From positions 1-13,145 of the forward strand of contig JBFHVZ010000110.1 of NCBI GenBank assembly GCA_041589295.1: a DNA stretch of 13,145 nt, read 5' to 3'. The notes under the pieces were generated by a model that worked only from the letters and a program-made list of their open reading frames with translations, made no database searches and was not told where the DNA came from. Position numbers and translations under genes: made by a program. Shown here piece by piece: positions 1 through 7,317 of this stretch (positions are counted from its first letter, which is position 1; each line of letters begins with the position of its first letter). The DNA comes from Bermanella sp041589295. Lineage in GTDB: Bacteria > Pseudomonadota > Gammaproteobacteria > Pseudomonadales > Oceanobacteraceae.

Positions 1-118
1 GCTTCTAGCTTCTAGCTTCTAGCTTCTAGCTTCTAGCTTCTAGCTTCTAGCTTCTAGCTTCTAGCTTCTAGCTTCTAGCTTCTAGCTTCTAGCTTCTAGC
101 TTCTAGCTTCTAGCTTCT
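1..118. repeat. Heptanucleotide tandem repeat (GCTTCTA)n, 16.9 copies, open at left edge
   Basis: The unit GCTTCTA (TAGAAGC on the trkH strand) is repeated without error 16 times from base 1 to 112, followed by GCTTCT at 113-118. The array ends inside the trkH stop codon (118-120, TAA on the minus strand) and continues leftwards out of the window, so its full length is unknown. Because 7 is not a multiple of 3, TAG stops occur in all three minus-strand frames. Readthrough of the trkH stop would end after four codons. Each unit carries a CTAG tetranucleotide. Perfect identity between units implies recent slippage or homogenisation. Function is unknown. Confidence 0.97.
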
Positions 119-1566
119 TACTGCCGCCAAAACGTGGGTGTAAACAACACCAATAAGGTGAATATTTCCAAACGCCCTAACAGCATGGCGAAGCTCAGGA
201 TCCATTTGGCTTGGTCGCTAATGTCGCCGTAATGGGCCGTCACGTCGCCAAGGCCCGGGCCTAGATTGTTAATGCACGCAGCAACGGCCGAAAAGGCAGT
301 GACAAAGTCCAGTCCCGTGGCTTGCAGCGCTAACGTCATGATCACCAATGAAATCAAATAAACGCTAAAGAAGCCCCAAACGGCTTCTACTACCCGGTCT
401 TCAACTGGGCGTCCGCCGACGCGAATGGGCAAGATGGCGTTGGGGTGAATGAGGCGTTTCATTTCTCGACTGCCTTGTTTGTAGATCAGCAGTACGCGAA
501 TCACTTTCATGCCGCCGCCGGTGGAACCCGCACAGCCCCCCATAAAGGCTAAAAAGAACAATAAAAATGGTAAGAACACAGGCCAGACCGAAAAATCAGC
601 GGTGGCAAAGCCTGTGGTGGTAGCAATGGAGACCAATTCGAATAAGCCATAGCGCAAGGCGTCATTGGCGTCATAGGTGTTGGTAAATGACAGCACTAAA
701 AATGTAGCCAGACCGGTAATGGCTAACACGGTGAGTAAGGTTTTGACTTCTGGGTCGGCAAAATAGTGGCGCAGGCTGCGAAAGCGCCATGCGTAAAAAT
801 GCAGGGCAAAGTTAAAGGCGCTAATCAACATAAAGAAGATCGCGATCATTTCAATATAGGGGTTATTAAAATAGCCAATGCTTGCATCGTGGGTGCTAAA
901 CCCACCAATGGCGACTGTGGCGAAGCTGTGGCAAATGGCATCAAACGCAGACATGCCCGCAAACCAAAAACCCAATGCACAGGCGATGGTTAGCGCTAGA
1001 TATATGTACCAAAGGGTTTTTGCGGTTTCGGTAATGCGCGGGGTGAGTTTGCTGTCCTTCATGGGGCCTGGGGTTTCCGTACGAAACAGCTGCATGCCCC
1101 CAATGCCGAGCATAGGGAGAATGGCCACGGCCAGTACGATGATCCCCATGCCGCCCAGCCATTGTAATTGCTGACGGTAAAACAAAATGGATTCAGGCAG
1201 ATGGTCGATACCTGTAATGACGGTGGCACCTGTGGTGGTCCAGCCAGACAAAGATTCAAAGAAGGCATCGGTAAAGCTGAGTCCGGGTGACTCGGCTAAC
1301 ATCAGCGGCATGGCACCAGACAGTGCCAGTACCAGCCAAAACAATACGGTGACGACGAAGCCGTCGCGGGTGCGCAAATCTTGTTTGTGGTCTCGAAATG
1401 GCAACCAAAACAGCGCACCGGCGCTGAAGTTAATGATTAATGCGGTGATGAAGGCTTGCAGAGTTTCGTCGTTATAAATGACAGAAACAATCATGGGTGG
1501 CAGCAGGGAAATGCTGAACACCATGAGCAAGATACCGAGAATGCGAAAAACTACCCCTGCGTGCAT
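118..1566 (-). CDS. trkH: Trk system potassium uptake protein TrkH
   Basis: Inner-membrane K+-translocating subunit of the Trk system, which works with the cytoplasmic NAD-binding regulator TrkA. The 482-residue product matches the usual length (about 483 in E. coli) and is strongly hydrophobic, with many membrane segments. The four pore-loop selectivity signatures are visible: TTTGAT near 110-115, TVAIGGFST near 217-225, TTTGFAT near 316-322 and NNLGPGLG at 433-440. The basic/glycine segment GGCAGSTGGGMK near 343-354 is also typical. The C-terminus (PTFWRQ) looks intact, so the repeat array lies just outside the reading frame. The ATG overlaps the trkA stop by one base (TAATG), which implies translational coupling. 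The Shine-Dalgarno match is weak. It is the last gene of the minus-strand cluster seen here. Confidence 0.97.
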   Translation of the reverse strand: MHAGVVFRILGILLMVFSISLLPPMIVSVIYNDETLQAFITALIINFSAGALFWLPFRDHKQDLRTRDGFVVTVLFWLVLALSGAMPLMLAESPGLSFTDAFFESLSGWTTTGATVITGIDHLPESILFYRQQLQWLGGMGIIVLAVAILPMLGIGGMQLFRTETPGPMKDSKLTPRITETAKTLWYIYLALTIACALGFWFAGMSAFDAICHSFATVAIGGFSTHDASIGYFNNPYIEMIAIFFMLISAFNFALHFYAWRFRSLRHYFADPEVKTLLTVLAITGLATFLVLSFTNTYDANDALRYGLFELVSIATTTGFATADFSVWPVFLPFLLFFLAFMGGCAGSTGGGMKVIRVLLIYKQGSREMKRLIHPNAILPIRVGGRPVEDRVVEAVWGFFSVYLISLVIMTLALQATGLDFVTAFSAVAACINNLGPGLGDVTAHYGDISDQAKWILSFAMLLGRLEIFTLLVLFTPTFWRQ

Positions 1567-2945
1567 TAGAAAAAGCCCAACTCCACTTGGAAGAGACGTT
1601 CCACTTCTGGAATCCGTTTCTTGTCCAGAACGAACAGAATGACATGGTCGTCACCTTCGATGACCACATCGCTATGGGCGATGATGACTTCTTCGCCGCG
1701 CACGATGGCACCTATGGTGGTGCCTTCAGGCAGTGCCACTTGATCTAAGCGTTTGCCCACCACTTTAGACGTGTTGGGGTCGCCGTGAGCAATGGCTTCG
1801 ATGGCCTCGGCAGCGCCGCGACGCAGGCTGTGCACGTTGGCGACATCGCCACGGCGTACATGGGTGAGTAACGAACCTATGGTGGTTTGACTCGGGCTGA
1901 TCGCAATGTCGATGCCTTGACCCTGTACCAAATCCACATACTGGGTTTTGTTAATTAAGGTCATCACTTTATGGGCGCCGAGTTGCTTGGCTAACATGGA
2001 CGACATGACGTTGACTTCATCGTCGTTGGTCAGTGCACAGAAAATGTCGGTGCTTTCGATGTTGGCCTCAAGCAGCAATTCTTTGTCGGTGGCGCTGCCG
2101 TTTAGGATGATGGTGCGGCTGCGCACTTTTTCTGACAGGCGCTCACAACGGGCCAAGTTATGGTCGATGAGTTTGACGTTGTAAAACTGTTCTAGGGTTT
2201 GCGCTAAGCGCGCCCCTATGTTGCCGCCACCGGCGATGATCACTCGCTTGTAAGGTTTTTCTGTACGGCGCATTTCTGCCATGACGGTGCGAATGTCTTT
2301 CTTCGCGGCAATGAAGAACACCTCATCGTCTACCTCAATGACGGTTTCTGCGTGGGGCATGATGGCCTGACCGCGACGATAAATGGCGGCCACTCGGGTA
2401 TCCACGCCGGTTTTTAAATGCTCGCGCAGGTAACGCAGTTCTTGGCCAACTAGCGGACCGCCGTAGAAGGCTTTTACACCCACCAACTGCACCTTACCGC
2501 CAGCAAAATCCAATACCTGTAAGGCACCGGGGAATTCCAATAAGCGTTTAATGTAATTGGTGATCAGTTGTTCTGGGCTGATGAACACGTCGATGGGTAC
2601 GCCGTGGTTGCCGAACAAGTCGGTAAATTGCGAATAGTCTTGGGCGCGGATACGGCCGATTTTTGTGGGCGTACGGAACAGGGTGTGGGCAACCTGACAG
2701 GCCACCATGTTGACTTCATCGCTATTGGTGACGGCCACTAACATATCGGCATCGTCGCCACCGGCTTGCTTGAGGACCTCAGGGTAAGATGCGCGTCCTC
2801 GCACCGTGCGAATGTCCAAACGGTTTTGCAATTCTTTCAGGCGTATCGCGTCGGTATCGACCACGGTAATGTCGTTGCCTTCGATGGCGAGGTATTCAGC
2901 CAGCGTGCCGCCGACCTGACCGGCGCCTAGGATGATAATTTTCAT
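1566..2945 (-). CDS. trkA: Trk potassium uptake regulator TrkA (NAD-binding)
   Basis: Peripheral cytoplasmic subunit that gates TrkH in response to bound nucleotide. The 459 residues match the known length (458 in E. coli). The protein is an internal duplication of a Rossmann RCK_N domain plus RCK_C domain: the first dinucleotide loop GAGQVG is at residues 7-12 and the second, GGGNIG, at 239-244. Acidic strand-end residues follow each (VVD near 28-30, LID near 259-261). The N-terminus MKIIILGAGQVGG is the canonical family start, which supports this ATG although only a weak AGG lies upstream. It is separated from rsmB by an unusual 214-base gap with inverted repeats, so it may also be transcribed from its own promoter, but I found no convincing one. 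Confidence 0.97.
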   Translation of the reverse strand: MKIIILGAGQVGGTLAEYLAIEGNDITVVDTDAIRLKELQNRLDIRTVRGRASYPEVLKQAGGDDADMLVAVTNSDEVNMVACQVAHTLFRTPTKIGRIRAQDYSQFTDLFGNHGVPIDVFISPEQLITNYIKRLLEFPGALQVLDFAGGKVQLVGVKAFYGGPLVGQELRYLREHLKTGVDTRVAAIYRRGQAIMPHAETVIEVDDEVFFIAAKKDIRTVMAEMRRTEKPYKRVIIAGGGNIGARLAQTLEQFYNVKLIDHNLARCERLSEKVRSRTIILNGSATDKELLLEANIESTDIFCALTNDDEVNVMSSMLAKQLGAHKVMTLINKTQYVDLVQGQGIDIAISPSQTTIGSLLTHVRRGDVANVHSLRRGAAEAIEAIAHGDPNTSKVVGKRLDQVALPEGTTIGAIVRGEEVIIAHSDVVIEGDDHVILFVLDKKRIPEVERLFQVELGFF

Positions 2946-2992
2946 TTAGTGTCAGGAACCTATCTGCGTTGCCATGACTTTGTTAAAAACAT

Positions 2993-3047
2993 TTTTTACG
3001 CTGATCGCGTAGCGGAGCTAACGCCCTCGCGATGTGCCACGTAAAAA
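2993..3047. repeat. Nested inverted-repeat element between rsmB and trkA
   Basis: An outer 8-bp inverted repeat (TTTTTACG at 2993-3000, CGTAAAAA at 3040-3047) encloses a second stem. ATCGCG (3004-3009) pairs with CGCGAT (3028-3033). Directly stacked on it, TAGC (3010-3013) pairs with GCTA (3017-3020) around a GGA loop, leaving a 7-base bulge at 3021-3027. The outer arms lie within two perfect copies of a 13-bp direct repeat, TAAAAACATTTTT, at 2984-2996 and 3042-3054. The layout could be a REP/MITE-like element, a structured leader of trkA or a processing site. I cannot tell which from one copy. Confidence 0.6.
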
Positions 3048-3073
3048 CATTTTTGCCGCGTCCAGTCTGCCCT

Positions 3074-3152
3074 GATTACGTGTCTCAATCACGGTACTGA
3101 TGCATCGTAACTAAGGTCATCGTAATCAAAGCCAAAAAACGTTAATTGAGAC
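3074..3152. repeat. Second set of inverted and direct repeats in the rsmB-trkA gap
   Basis: Two perfect inverted repeats interleave here: GATTACG (3074-3080) with CGTAATC (3121-3127), and GTCTCAAT (3082-3089) with ATTGAGAC (3145-3152). They cannot all pair at once, so they are alternatives (pseudoknot-like or mutually exclusive). The stretch also holds the palindrome GATGCATC (3099-3106) and an 8-bp direct repeat CATCGTAA (3103-3110 and 3118-3125). Such short repeats can arise by chance. Their density suggests a repeat relic or regulatory RNA rather than a simple terminator. Confidence 0.35.
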
Positions 3153-3159
3153 GGTTTTT

Positions 3160-4494
3160 CTATTTAGCCTTTTCTAACAAAGCATAAAAGAATCCATCGT
3201 GCCCATTTGGATTTGGGAAAAACTGCCATCCAAATCCGGTGTCTGTTGTGTACACACTTTCTTGTAAACCACTGATCTTGTCTTTGATAGACAGCAATTT
3301 GGCGTCGGTTTGCTGGTGCAAGAAGGATGCAATGTTGGCGCTGTTTTCGGCCGGTAAAATGGAACAGGTGGCATACAGTAAACGTCCACCGGGCTTTAAC
3401 AGGGTCCAAGCTTTGGCCAGTATCTCGGCTTGAAGCGCGGCAAGGTTAGCAATATCTTCTCGCTGGCGCAGTAGCTTTATATCGGGGTGACGACGAATCA
3501 CCCCAGTGGCGCTGCAAGGAACATCCAGCAAAATGGCATCGAAGGCTTCGCCATCCCACCAACTTTCTGGGTGTTGAGCTTCACCCACCAAACAATTTGC
3601 CTCGTATCCCAGCCGCGCTAAGTTTTCATGCACGCGCTGTAAACGACGTTCGTCGGCATCCATGGCGGTGACTTGGGCTTGGCCGTTTGCGTATTCCAAG
3701 AGATGGCCTGTTTTCCCGCCCGGTGCTGCACACGCATCTAACACACGCTCGCCCGCGTGTGGTTGCAAAATAAGGGCGGCTAATTGCGCGGCCTCGTCTT
3801 GGACGCTGCAATGGCCCTGATCGAAATCCGGCAACGCACTGACTGGATGCGGCTTGGAAAGCTTAATGGCAGTACAAGCCAGCTGGCTAGCAGCGTGCTC
3901 TATACCTTGATTATCAAGCTGATGTGAGTAATCACTTATCGTGGATTTGTGAGTATTCACTCGCACGATCATTGGAGGGTGCGCGTTGGCCGCTTCACAG
4001 ATGTGTTGCCAGCGTTCAGCCCAGTCTTTTTTAAGTTGTTTAATCAGCCATTTGGGATGATTGAGGCGTGTCACATCACTGCTATCTAAGCCTGCAACCA
4101 GCTCTGCTTGCTCGCGCTGAAAACGGCGCAATACTGCGTTCACCACGCCTTTGTACTTTGCCAAGCCTAATTGCGCGGCCGCTTCGACCGTGTCGTGCAG
4201 GGCGGCGTGAGGGCTGATGTCGGTGTGCTGCAATTGAAACAACCCAACCCAAACCAAGCTTTGAATGATCTGTGCATTTTCTGGCAGAGGTTTATCCAAC
4301 AGAATTTTGCTGAGGGCGTTCAAGCTGTGAAAGTGGCGACAGACACCAAAGCACAATGCTTGTATTAAACCTTGGTCGCGTTCGCTGACTTGGCTTTGCG
4401 CGGCGGCTAACACGGGCGTTAGGCTTTGCTGTTGCGAGGTGACCTTGAATAACGCTTGTGCGGCCACGGCGCGGGCATTGAGACTTGCCGTCAT
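3160..4494 (-). CDS. rsmB: 16S rRNA (cytosine967-C5)-methyltransferase RsmB
   Basis: Uses S-adenosylmethionine to methylate C967 of 16S rRNA. The product is 444 residues (about 429 in E. coli). The N-terminal ~140 residues form the NusB-like RNA-binding domain. The Rossmann methyltransferase domain follows, with the SAM loop DACAAPGGKT at 253-262. The two cysteines of m5C methyltransferases are present: Cys327 in DVPCS (324-328) and Cys377 in ATCSI (375-379). The gene lies directly behind fmt: the fmt TAA (4497-4495) is followed with no spacer by the rsmB ATG (4494-4492), so the two are probably translationally coupled. The def-fmt-rsmB-trkA order is conserved in E. coli and Pseudomonas. Confidence 0.96.
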   Translation of the reverse strand: MTASLNARAVAAQALFKVTSQQQSLTPVLAAAQSQVSERDQGLIQALCFGVCRHFHSLNALSKILLDKPLPENAQIIQSLVWVGLFQLQHTDISPHAALHDTVEAAAQLGLAKYKGVVNAVLRRFQREQAELVAGLDSSDVTRLNHPKWLIKQLKKDWAERWQHICEAANAHPPMIVRVNTHKSTISDYSHQLDNQGIEHAASQLACTAIKLSKPHPVSALPDFDQGHCSVQDEAAQLAALILQPHAGERVLDACAAPGGKTGHLLEYANGQAQVTAMDADERRLQRVHENLARLGYEANCLVGEAQHPESWWDGEAFDAILLDVPCSATGVIRRHPDIKLLRQREDIANLAALQAEILAKAWTLLKPGGRLLYATCSILPAENSANIASFLHQQTDAKLLSIKDKISGLQESVYTTDTGFGWQFFPNPNGHDGFFYALLEKAK

Positions 4495-5436
4495 TTAAAG
4501 CTCGCTGGCCAATACGTAATTTTCTTGGAAAGGGTGTTTGCCGTTAAGCATGTCCGCCACTTTCATGGGTTTCTTACCCGGTAATTGAACCGATTCTATC
4601 ACCACGGCATGTTCCTTAGCGGCTACCATGATGCCCATGTTGTTCACGGATAAAATCGTGCCCGCCATGGAGTAATGGTTCTTGGGGTAAACCTGAGCAC
4701 TTAGGATACGAATACGATTGTCGCCCAACAAGGTGAAACACATGGGGAATGGATTAAACGCGCGAATCTTTCGCACGATGACTTCGGCCGGAAGGTCCCA
4801 ATTAATGAGAGCTTCTTCTTTGCTGAGTTTATGGGCGTAGCAGGCTTCGCTGTCATCTTGAATGCGACCGGCCACTTGATTGCGCTCGATCTGCGGAATG
4901 GTGTCTAACACCGCTTGCGCACCCAACTCCATTAAGCGGTCGTGTAAGGTGCCGCCTGTGTCGCTGGGCATAATAGGGGTTTCGACTTTGTGCAGCATCG
5001 GGCCAGTGTCTAAACCGGCTTCCATTTGCATTACCGTCACGCCAGTAATGTTGTCCCCAGCTTCGAGCGCCCGCTGAATAGGCGCTGCGCCGCGCCAACG
5101 GGGCAGCAAGGATGCGTGGCTGTTAATACAGCCATACGTCGGAATATCCAGCACCGCTTGAGGTAGCAACAGTCCGTAAGCGACGACCACCAGTAGGTCT
5201 GGTTTGAGTGCTGCTAATGCGTCGATGTCGGCTTGATCTTTGAAATTCACCGGTTGGTAAACCGCGATGCCATGCTGCTCAGCCAGTTGTTTTACTGGGC
5301 TGGCCATGAGTTTTTTACCACGTCCGGCAGGTCGGTCAGGCTGGGTGTAAACAGCGCTAACATCCAGCTTGTTTTCGAGTAACACGTGTAAGTGATGGGC
5401 GGCAAAGTCGGGCGTACCGGCAAATACGATTTTCAA
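4495..5436 (-). CDS. fmt: Methionyl-tRNA formyltransferase
   Basis: Transfers a formyl group from 10-formyl-tetrahydrofolate to Met-tRNA-fMet in the cytoplasm, making the bacterial initiator tRNA. The 313 residues match the family (315 in E. coli). The N-terminal formyltransferase domain starts with KIVFAGTPDFAA. The signature HASLLPRWRGAAPIQ spans about 107-121, with catalytic Asn105 and His107, and Asp143 lies in GLDTGP (141-146). The C-terminal tRNA-binding domain follows from about residue 205. The start is TTG (5436-5434), chosen because the family N-terminus begins exactly there and AAGGA lies 7 bases upstream. def, 83 bases upstream on the same strand, encodes the enzyme that removes the formyl group. 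Confidence 0.97.
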   Translation of the reverse strand: MKIVFAGTPDFAAHHLHVLLENKLDVSAVYTQPDRPAGRGKKLMASPVKQLAEQHGIAVYQPVNFKDQADIDALAALKPDLLVVVAYGLLLPQAVLDIPTYGCINSHASLLPRWRGAAPIQRALEAGDNITGVTVMQMEAGLDTGPMLHKVETPIMPSDTGGTLHDRLMELGAQAVLDTIPQIERNQVAGRIQDDSEACYAHKLSKEEALINWDLPAEVIVRKIRAFNPFPMCFTLLGDNRIRILSAQVYPKNHYSMAGTILSVNNMGIMVAAKEHAVVIESVQLPGKKPMKVADMLNGKHPFQENYVLASEL

Positions 5437-5448
5437 GCTGTTGTCCTT
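5434..5448 (-). promoter_or_regulatory. Ribosome binding site and TTG start of fmt
   Basis: On the minus strand AAGGA (5448-5444) stands 7 bases before TTG (5436-5434). This good Shine-Dalgarno sequence at ideal spacing decides the non-ATG start. The next in-frame ATG (residue 44) would delete the folate-domain N-terminus. Confidence 0.8.
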
Positions 5449-5451
5449 ATT

Positions 5452-5465
5452 GGACGTCGGACGTC
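5452..5465. repeat. Short tandem duplication GGACGTC x2 in the fmt-def gap
   Basis: GGACGTC is repeated twice in tandem in the 83-base gap between def and fmt. Each copy contains the 6-bp palindrome GACGTC. A single extra GACGTCA occurs at 7265-7271 in the tsaP-dprA gap. The repeat is too short to assign a function. Confidence 0.5.
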
Positions 5466-5519
5466 AGGGGTCAGACGCGGATAGGGTTCTAGGCAAAAGT
5501 GAATATTAAACGCCTGTCA

Positions 5520-6032
5520 TCAGGCCCGTTTGGCCATGCGATGCTGTTTTTCTAATTTTTTACGAATGCGATCACGCTTGGTTGAAGACAAGTAATCCAC
5601 AAATAACTTGCCGTTCAAGTGATCCATTTCATGTTGGATGCACACCGCCAGCAGGCCGCGGGCTTCTAACTCGAAAGGCTTGCCATTACGGTCGATGGCT
5701 TCGATTTTAACGTGTTCGATACGCTCGACATCTTCATAAAAGCCCGGAACGGAAAGACAGCCCTCTTGCATCTTTTCTGGCTCACCATCCAGCACGGTAA
5801 GTTTAGGGTTGATGAAGACGAGGGGTTCGCTTTTATCTTCGCTGACATCCATAACAATGATCTGTTGGTGTACATCCACTTGAGTGGCTGCTAGACCAAT
5901 GCCTGGGCAGTCGTACATGGTTTCAAACATGTCGTCGATGAGGGTACGGGTTTCGTCAGTGACGTCGGTAACGGGCTTAGCGATGGTGCGTAAGCGTGGG
6001 TCCGGGAATTCGAGAATGTTTAAAATTGCCAT
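5520..6032 (-). CDS. def: Peptide deformylase
   Basis: Metalloenzyme that removes the N-formyl group from nascent proteins. The 170 residues match E. coli (169). All three family motifs are present: GIGLAATQ at 44-51, EGCLS at 90-94 (metal ligand Cys92) and HEMDH at 134-138 (ligands His134 and His138, catalytic Glu135). The basic C-terminal helix (KRDRIRKKLEKQHRMAKRA) is typical. It is the first gene of the minus-strand cluster and is divergent from the LysM gene. The start MAILNILEFPDPRLR is canonical, though its Shine-Dalgarno match is weak. A small hairpin (GCCTG/CAGGC, 5512-5525) overlaps the stop codon and is too weak to call a terminator. Confidence 0.97.
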   Translation of the reverse strand: MAILNILEFPDPRLRTIAKPVTDVTDETRTLIDDMFETMYDCPGIGLAATQVDVHQQIIVMDVSEDKSEPLVFINPKLTVLDGEPEKMQEGCLSVPGFYEDVERIEHVKIEAIDRNGKPFELEARGLLAVCIQHEMDHLNGKLFVDYLSSTKRDRIRKKLEKQHRMAKRA

Positions 6033-6206
6033 AGTCAGTAGATAGCCTGTGGGCCATTCACTTCCGAATTGGGACAGTGTTAACAGCCGCTAGTGTTATT
6101 GAGCCTTGGGCCCTGCTAATATTGCGTTGAGTTAAAGAGTATTATATCGAATGCTGTAACCGATTGCTGCGCAAAATCGGCCGAATAACAATAAGGATTA
6201 ACGCCC
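6033..6206. promoter_or_regulatory. Divergent promoter region between def and the LysM gene
   Basis: This 174-base gap must drive both directions. On the minus strand a perfect TATAAT lies at 6146-6141, about 100 bases before the def ATG, but no good -35 is seen at 16-18 bases. On the plus strand TTGCGT (6122-6127) with TATCGA (6145-6150) at 17-base spacing is a weak candidate. A hairpin (CCGATT 6160-6165, AATCGG 6175-6180) lies in the presumed leader of the LysM gene. AAGGA (6193-6197) is 9 bases before its ATG and is a good ribosome binding site. Confidence 0.45.
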
Positions 6207-7253
6207 ATGTTCAGACCCTTGATTAAGCATGTGATTCTGCTGGCCTGCCTTTGGCCGGTGGCGCTTGGTGTTCAGGCCGTGGAGCTGAAAGCGGACCACC
6301 CCCGTGAATACGTAGTTAAAGAAGACGATACCCTGTGGGGCATCGCACAAAAATTCCTCGACAACCCTTGGTTGTGGCCAGAGATCTGGCAAGTCAACGA
6401 ACAAATCGAAAACCCTCACCGCATCTACCCAGGCGATGTCATTGGCTTGGTGTACAAGAACAAAAAAGTCAAAGTGACCGTGGTTGAGCGTGACCCAGAA
6501 GCCATTAAAGAAGTGGTGCGCCTGTCACCGACGGCTCGTATTAGCCATATCGACACCGCGATCCCAGCCATCCCCATGGACGCGATTTCTAGCTTCATGA
6601 CCAATAGCCGTATCGTAAAAAGCGAAGACTTAAGTGACGCACCCTATGTTATTGCAGGGGATGACCGACGCTTATTGGCCGGTGGCGGCGGTAACGTCTA
6701 CGCCCGTGGCTTTGAGCAGGACGAACCCCAAACCGGTTACGGCATTTTCCGTAAAGGTGAGCTGTACGTGGACCCAGACACCAGCGAAGTACTGGGTCTC
6801 GAAGCCCGTGAAATCGGCGCGGGCACAGTAGAGCGCTGGGATGGCGATATCGCTCGTTTGCGCCTGTCCAATACTCGCGAAGAAGTGATGATCGGCGACC
6901 GTTTGTTGGCCACGGATGAGCGCAAACTGGTGTCGACCTTTGTGCCGAGTTCACCAGACCAAGAGATTCAAGGCCGCATGATTGCAGTACTGAGCGGCGT
7001 AAACCAGATTGGTCAGTACCATGTGGTGGTGACCAACCAAGGTTCCCGTGACGGCGTGAAAGAAGGCAACGTCTTGGCCATTTATAAAGATGGTGATGTG
7101 GTGCTGGACCGCGTAGCCAATCGCAAAGTGCAACTACCAGCCGAGCGCTCCGGCCTGCTGATGTTGTTCCGCGTTTTCGATAAAGTCAGTTATGGTTTGG
7201 TACTGCGCGCGAGCCGTCCGTTGTCCATTGGCGATCAAATTCGCAACCCCTAA
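6207..7253 (+). CDS. LysM-domain secreted protein, TsaP-like (type IV pilus secretin-associated)
   Basis: The 348-residue protein starts with a signal peptide: basic MFRPLIKH, a hydrophobic core to about residue 21, and a probable cut after VQA (24). A LysM peptidoglycan-binding domain follows at about 34-83 (REYVVKEDDTLWGIA, PWLWPEIWQVN, HRIYPGDVI). The rest is a beta-rich region with no enzyme motif. Its place between def and dprA is that of Pseudomonas PA0020, a homologue of Neisseria TsaP, which tethers the PilQ secretin to peptidoglycan. The TsaP role is inferred from architecture and synteny; no pilus gene is visible here. ATG 6207 is supported by AAGGA 9 bases upstream. dprA follows after 64 bases. 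Confidence 0.85.
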   Translation: MFRPLIKHVILLACLWPVALGVQAVELKADHPREYVVKEDDTLWGIAQKFLDNPWLWPEIWQVNEQIENPHRIYPGDVIGLVYKNKKVKVTVVERDPEAIKEVVRLSPTARISHIDTAIPAIPMDAISSFMTNSRIVKSEDLSDAPYVIAGDDRRLLAGGGGNVYARGFEQDEPQTGYGIFRKGELYVDPDTSEVLGLEAREIGAGTVERWDGDIARLRLSNTREEVMIGDRLLATDERKLVSTFVPSSPDQEIQGRMIAVLSGVNQIGQYHVVVTNQGSRDGVKEGNVLAIYKDGDVVLDRVANRKVQLPAERSGLLMLFRVFDKVSYGLVLRASRPLSIGDQIRNP

Positions 7254-7267
7254 TCCAATCCCTAGAC

Positions 7268-7297
7268 GTCAGCGCGATTCACTCTAAACGCGCTGGC
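7268..7297 (+). other. Hairpin in the gap between the LysM gene and dprA
   Basis: CAGCGCG (7270-7276) pairs perfectly with CGCGCTG (7289-7295) around a 12-base loop. A G-U and a further G-C pair extend the stem to 7268/7297. No T tract follows, so it is not a classical intrinsic terminator. It may stabilise the upstream message or reduce readthrough into dprA. Confidence 0.4.
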
Positions 7298-7317
7298 CAA
7301 TACAACAGGAACAAGGA

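Noticed and set aside
1..118. Left-edge array as a CRISPR
   Set aside because: The unit is 7 bases with no spacers; it is a simple tandem repeat.
878..1174. 98-codon plus-strand frame inside trkH
   Set aside because: It is antisense to conserved TrkH membrane segments, with no ribosome binding site or motif.
5512..5525. Small hairpin at the def stop as a terminator
   Set aside because: It has only 5 bp, no T tract, and fmt follows 83 bases later on the same strand in a conserved operon.
6587..6596. TTCTAGCTTC, a 10-base match to the left-edge heptamer repeat
   Set aside because: It lies in coding sequence (Ile-Ser-Ser-Phe) of the LysM gene as a single copy, so a chance match is sufficient.
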